Positions 60,497 through 64,000 of a stretch of 64,000 nt of DNA are shown here, piece by piece. Numbering within the stretch: position 1 is the stretch's first letter; each line of letters starts with the position of its first letter. Source of the stretch: Porphyrobacter sp. (lineage in GTDB: Bacteria > Pseudomonadota > Alphaproteobacteria > Sphingomonadales > Sphingomonadaceae). Location: positions 83,438 to 147,437 of the forward strand of contig WGLN01000009.1 of the NCBI GenBank assembly GCA_016125555.1, in the 5' to 3' direction. The notes beneath the pieces are model-generated. The model did no database searches and was not told the DNA's origin. It saw only the letters and a list, made by a program, of their open reading frames with translations. The position numbers and the translations under genes were made by a program.

Positions 60497-61443
60497 CTGA
60501 AGTCGATCCGGTAGCCGAGGCTCAGCAGCAGTCCGGTTTCATCGAAGGTCGAGGTGAGATTGTTCACCGTGTCGCTCTGGTGCGAGACGTTGGCGCCGAC
60601 CTCGACTTCCAGCTCCATGTTGCGCATCGGGTAGTAATTGATCCGCAGGGTCGGCTGGAACTGGCTGAACGTGCTGTCGATCAGCTTGCTTTGGCGCTGG
60701 CCGTAGCGCAGCCGCGGGCTGAGCCGGAAATTGCTGGTGAGCGGAATGCGCGCGTTGAAGTCCGCCGTGTAGCTGGTGTTGCGCTGGGTGTCGGAATAGC
60801 GGCCGGAGAGAATGTAGATGTCGTTGTCCCAGAACAGCCCGGTGCCGATCAGCTGTGCGCCGTAATAATATTCCGTCCCGGTCGCGGGGATCGGCAGCAC
60901 CTCGAGAGTGCCGCTGCTGGCAGGCGTTCCCGGGGTCCCGCCGGTATCGGTGACGGTGACGTCGAAATTGGCCTGGAGGTGATCGACGACCGGGCGCGAA
61001 TAGCTGAGCGTGAGCGACTTGGCGACATAGGTGCGGTCACGCGCCAGCTGGTAGATCTCCTCGTCGGTGAAGAACGGGCGCAGGCCCCGCAGGTCGGGCA
61101 CCGGCAGCAGCGTATCGGCGAAGATCTGGCCGGAAAGCGCGTTGTTCGCGGTGAGCAGTGGCGACTGCCGGTAATCGAGCGTGAGGCTGAGATTGGCGGT
61201 ATCGGGGAACGTGTAGTTGAGCGTCGTCAACCCGAGGTTGAGTTCGCCGAAGTGCACGTCGTAGTCGATGATCGTGAAGGCGTTGAAGCGCGGCAGCAGC
61301 ACGCGGGTTTCCAGCCCCACCGATTGGCGGTCGATGAAGCCTCCCGCGGCGCGCTGGTCGAACCAGTAGAGCGTCCCCCGGAACGGACTGCGCCGTCCGC
61401 CGATGTCGATGCTCGCCCCGTAGAAGGGCCTTTCGGTCAGCAC
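60493..61443 (-). CDS. Outer-membrane beta-barrel, C-terminal part (split from 61437-63080)
   Basis: 316 residues in one frame, beginning at a GTG that overlaps the upstream stop (GTGCTGA). It has no signal peptide and starts mid-barrel with LTERPFYGASIDIGG, then many amphipathic strands (FNAFTIIDYDVHFGELNLG, PTLRINYYPMRNMELEVEVG) and the terminal LLSLGYRIDFR. It reads as the continuation of the gene at 61437-63080 in the -1 frame, so the two were probably one protein of about 860 residues. Confidence 0.72.
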   Translation of the reverse strand: MLTERPFYGASIDIGGRRSPFRGTLYWFDQRAAGGFIDRQSVGLETRVLLPRFNAFTIIDYDVHFGELNLGLTTLNYTFPDTANLSLTLDYRQSPLLTANNALSGQIFADTLLPVPDLRGLRPFFTDEEIYQLARDRTYVAKSLTLSYSRPVVDHLQANFDVTVTDTGGTPGTPASSGTLEVLPIPATGTEYYYGAQLIGTGLFWDNDIYILSGRYSDTQRNTSYTADFNARIPLTSNFRLSPRLRYGQRQSKLIDSTFSQFQPTLRINYYPMRNMELEVEVGANVSHQSDTVNNLTSTFDETGLLLSLGYRIDFR

Positions 61444-63080
61444 GAAAGCTGCCGCGAGCGTAGCACGGGAAAGCCGCCGACCGCGGTGATCTCGATCTTG
61501 TCGCTCACCGCGACGCTCGCCAGCGCTCCGTCGAAGCGGCCCAGCACCCCGGCCGAATTGCGGGTCTGTCGCCCGATCCGCGTGTGCAGCCCCAGCGGCG
61601 TGTCGGCATATTCGAGGTAGAGCGCGGTAATCGACTCGATGTCGCTCCCGCCGGAGCGGAAATTGGCGGTGTAAGCCCCCGACGCGCGCAGCTCGATCTG
61701 GCGCTGATCGCTGCCGCCGGAAATCGTCACGTCGGCGGCGCTCAGAAGCTGGTTGAGGTTCACGGAATTGTCGATGTCGGGATCGCGATCGGGCCGGGCA
61801 GCATCGACGAACCGCGTCTGGCTCTCGTCGCGGAAGTAGAACTGCGAGACACTGCCACGCACGCCCCAGGCCCAGGCGCCGTCGGCCACCGTGCCGGACG
61901 GGCCGCGCAGGACCTGCGCCGGCGCGGGTGCGCCGCCGCCGAGTGCGGCGAGGCGCTGGCTGACGCGGTCGGCTGCCTCGCCTGAAGGAAAGCGGCGCAG
62001 GTATTCCTCGTATTCAGCGCGGGCCTGCGCCTCCTGTCCCTTGCGTTCGCGGAGCAGGCCGAGCAGCTCGAGCGCGCGCGGCGTGCTGGGGGTGGTGGGC
62101 AGTTGCAGCACATTGGTGAGAAGCTGGATCGCGCGGTCGTAGCTCTCCTCGGTCAGGGCCTGCTCGGCCTGCGTGACGAGGGTGGCGGCTTCGCTCGCCT
62201 GTTCGGGGCTGGCGGCGTCCTCGGGCGCGAGGACGGTTTCCGGGCCGCCGCCGATGCGGTTGACGACCCCTTGCGCGCGTTCCTCGGCCGACACGCTGAT
62301 GACGAAGGCTTCGGGGAACAGGCCGGCGAGGCGATCGCGCGCGGCCTCGGCCTCGGCGCGGGTGGGGAAGAAGCCGAGCCGCAGCCGGTGCAGCACGCGC
62401 GCGTCGCGATCCGACAGCGTCTCGTAAACGACGCCTTCATCCAGCACCGCACGTTGCGCCTCGGTCAGTTCCACCGGCGCATCGGCGGCCGTGGCAAGGT
62501 TCACGACATACAGGCCCGCCGGGACAGCCAGCTGCCGCCCCCCCTCGCTTTGTGGGGGGGGGCGAGGGGTGGCGGCAGTGGCGTTCTCGGACTCGCAAAG
62601 CGGTCCGGAACCGGGTGGGGCAAGGCGGATGACGAGCGAGCGCGGATCGCGCCCGGGACTTACCTCGAAGCGCATGTCCTGGGTGAAGAACAGCGACAGC
62701 ACCGGGCCGGCGGGGTTGTCGCCTTCGAAATCGATGGTGCGCAGTTCATTGATGCTGGTCGGCGGACGCAGAGCCTCGCGCCGCAGGCTGGTGGCGCCGG
62801 GATCGAGGGGACGGACGCGGACATGCAGCTCCCGCCCGCTCTCGGTCGGGAAAAAGCCGAGCAGCTGGACGCGGATGTTGAAGTTCACCGTCAGCGTCGA
62901 GCATTGGCCGATGTTCTGGACATCCACGTCCGAAAGCACCCGGTCGGATACGGTCTGCGCGCGCGCGGCTTGCGGCAAGGCCAGCAGCGGCAAGGCCGCA
63001 CCGAACAGGCCGGCAGCGATCGGTACAAGGCGGGATTTTCGGCCGTTCTTCAATGGTCGGCTCCTCGCTGTCGGCGTCAT
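61437..63080 (-). CDS. SPOR/TPR outer-membrane protein, N-terminal part (frame broken)
   Basis: 547 residues. Signal peptide (LPLLALPQAARAQ), an early beta domain with VDVQNIGQCSTLTVNFNIRV, a SPOR-like domain at about 230-295 (LRLGFFPTRAEAEAARDRLA), TPR-like helices at about 335-395 (SYDRAIQLLTNVLQLP, YEEYLRRFPSGEAADRVSQR), then the first barrel strands from about 430. It stops abruptly after VGGFPVLRSRQ. ATG overlaps the multihaem stop. SPOR suggests peptidoglycan contact and the barrel an outer-membrane pore next to the cytochrome. Confidence 0.78.
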   Translation of the reverse strand: MTPTARSRPLKNGRKSRLVPIAAGLFGAALPLLALPQAARAQTVSDRVLSDVDVQNIGQCSTLTVNFNIRVQLLGFFPTESGRELHVRVRPLDPGATSLRREALRPPTSINELRTIDFEGDNPAGPVLSLFFTQDMRFEVSPGRDPRSLVIRLAPPGSGPLCESENATAATPRPPPQSEGGRQLAVPAGLYVVNLATAADAPVELTEAQRAVLDEGVVYETLSDRDARVLHRLRLGFFPTRAEAEAARDRLAGLFPEAFVISVSAEERAQGVVNRIGGGPETVLAPEDAASPEQASEAATLVTQAEQALTEESYDRAIQLLTNVLQLPTTPSTPRALELLGLLRERKGQEAQARAEYEEYLRRFPSGEAADRVSQRLAALGGGAPAPAQVLRGPSGTVADGAWAWGVRGSVSQFYFRDESQTRFVDAARPDRDPDIDNSVNLNQLLSAADVTISGGSDQRQIELRASGAYTANFRSGGSDIESITALYLEYADTPLGLHTRIGRQTRNSAGVLGRFDGALASVAVSDKIEITAVGGFPVLRSRQLSC

Positions 63081-64000
63081 TTGCTCCACGTCCGGGTCGA
63101 ATGGCAGGCGCCGCAGTCCTGGCTGGTTGTCGGGTGTTCGCGCGGCTTGCCTTGCGCGATGGTGCCGTTGTGGCAGGAGTCGCACCGGCCCAGCACCTGC
63201 GAGTGATCCATGTCCCAGCTGGCCCAGCTCTTGGTCGATCGGTGGCAGGCCTCGCAGACGTTGGTGGTGCCCGGGTGGTTCGCGGGCTTGCCGTCGGCGG
63301 TGGTGCCGTTGTGGCAGCTCACGCAGTTGCCGGTCACATTGGCGTGACTGAAGCTCGCCGGCAGCCACCCGGTCGTCTTGTGGCAGTCGGAGCACTGTGC
63401 GGTGGTCGGGATATGGGTCGGCGGCTTGCCGGTCGCGAGGGTGCCGTTGTGGCAGGAGGAGCAGGTGCCGAGCACCTGGCTGTGATCGACCCGCACATTG
63501 GTCCAGCTGGTGGTGACATGGCAGAAATCGCAGCTGTCGGTGGTGCGGATATGGGCGGATGAACGTCCCTCCACCTTTGTGCCGTTGTGGCACGAGACGC
63601 AGGTGCCATTGGCAGAGGCATGGTTGAAGGTCGCAGGGGTCCAGCCGGTGGTGCGATGGCAGTCCTCGCAGGTGTTTGTCGTGTTGAGATGGTTCGCGGA
63701 TTTTCCGGTCGCGGTGGTGCCGTTGTGGCACGAGGCGCAATTCCCGGTGACGCCCGCGTGATTGAAGTTCGCCGGCGACCACGCCGTGGTGCGGTGGCAG
63801 TCGGAACATTGCGCGGTGGTGGGGATGTGCCCCGCGGGCTTGCCTTCGGCGATGCTGCCGTTGTGGCAGCTGCTGCAGGTTCCGGTCACCTCGTTGTGAT
63901 CGACGGTCCGCGCCGGGCTCCATGCGCCGATCGTGTGACAGGCGGCGCAATTGCTGGTCGAGGCGATGTGCGCCGACCCCTTGCCGGTCGCGGTGGTGCC
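63077..64000 (-). CDS. Multihaem c-type cytochrome (5' end beyond the window)
   Basis: About 307 residues visible, open to the window edge. Thirteen CxxCH haem motifs occur, spaced with striking order: each CxxCH is followed by 11 residues, a His, six residues and the next CxxCH, a 23-residue period (one spacer is a residue longer). Two segment types alternate, one with xTTxWxPAxFNH, one with NGTxAxGKPxxH. There is one extra His per haem, fitting bis-His ligation and a linear electron wire. Probably exported; the signal peptide is not visible. Coupled by ATGA to the barrel gene and followed by ccmFGH. Confidence 0.9.
   Translation of the reverse strand, partial: GTTATGKGSAHIASTSNCAACHTIGAWSPARTVDHNEVTGTCSSCHNGSIAEGKPAGHIPTTAQCSDCHRTTAWSPANFNHAGVTGNCASCHNGTTATGKSANHLNTTNTCEDCHRTTGWTPATFNHASANGTCVSCHNGTKVEGRSSAHIRTTDSCDFCHVTTSWTNVRVDHSQVLGTCSSCHNGTLATGKPPTHIPTTAQCSDCHKTTGWLPASFSHANVTGNCVSCHNGTTADGKPANHPGTTNVCEACHRSTKSWASWDMDHSQVLGRCDSCHNGTIAQGKPREHPTTSQDCGACHSTRTWSK

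Noticed and set aside
63077..64000. Regularly spaced DNA repeats resembling a CRISPR array
   Set aside because: The 69-base periodicity is in frame, codes for haem motifs and varies in sequence; no cas genes.

Overview
The window is GC-rich, densely coded DNA from an alphaproteobacterium, most likely of the order Sphingomonadales (Erythrobacter/Porphyrobacter-like). This is inferred from gene content: a TonB-dependent receptor with LacI, MFS and GH3 genes, DUF1501/DUF1800 and DUF3618 families, sphingomonad-style exopolysaccharide genes, and many 4-base stop/start overlaps. No tRNA, rRNA, insertion sequence or CRISPR array was seen.

Layout. 1-5997: carbohydrate-uptake locus (end of a TonB receptor, LacI regulator, MFS transporter, GH3 lipoprotein glycosidase) with a promoter and a LacI-type operator before the glycosidase. 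5994-10714: Tat-exported DUF1501 protein, DUF1800 partner and an SdsA-like alkylsulfatase. 10879-12167: a coupled YqcI/YcgG haem-enzyme homologue and DUF1989 protein. 12218-14801: envelope/stress cassette and a SpoIIAA-like protein. 14936-16159: CYP152-type P450 peroxygenase. 16181-38802: large exopolysaccharide locus with an initiating sugar transferase, about ten glycosyltransferase domains or more (two genes are double-domain fusions), a PglK-like ABC flippase, Wza-like export protein, Wzy/WaaL-like protein, Wzc-like co-polymerase/kinase and an outer-membrane barrel.

38805-45769: a complete lasso-peptide cluster: precursor, split B1/B2 protease, cyclase, HPr-kinase-like peptide kinase and ABC exporter, with a divergent nucleotidyltransferase translationally coupled to a GH16 lipoprotein. 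The precursor ends in Ser, carries two Cys in its core and has a canonical leader, so a C-terminally phosphorylated, possibly further decorated and possibly disulfide-linked lasso peptide is predicted.

47101-50263: conserved-looking trio of ATP-grasp ligase, DUF1704 metallopeptidase and N-formylglutamate amidohydrolase. 50524-53558: OprB-like porin and a chemotaxis receptor. 53608-57425: extracytoplasmic stress locus (subtilase, ECF sigma factor, anti-sigma factor, outer-membrane protein) with two divergent, near-identical sigma promoters.

57422-64000: a minus-strand operon with a very regular multihaem c-type cytochrome (cut by the window edge), a SPOR/TPR/beta-barrel protein whose frame is broken, and the haem-lyase genes ccmF, ccmG, ccmH plus a short CcmI-like protein. 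It looks like a dedicated multihaem cytochrome and outer-membrane module. The lasso cluster and this haem module are the two systems most worth following up.
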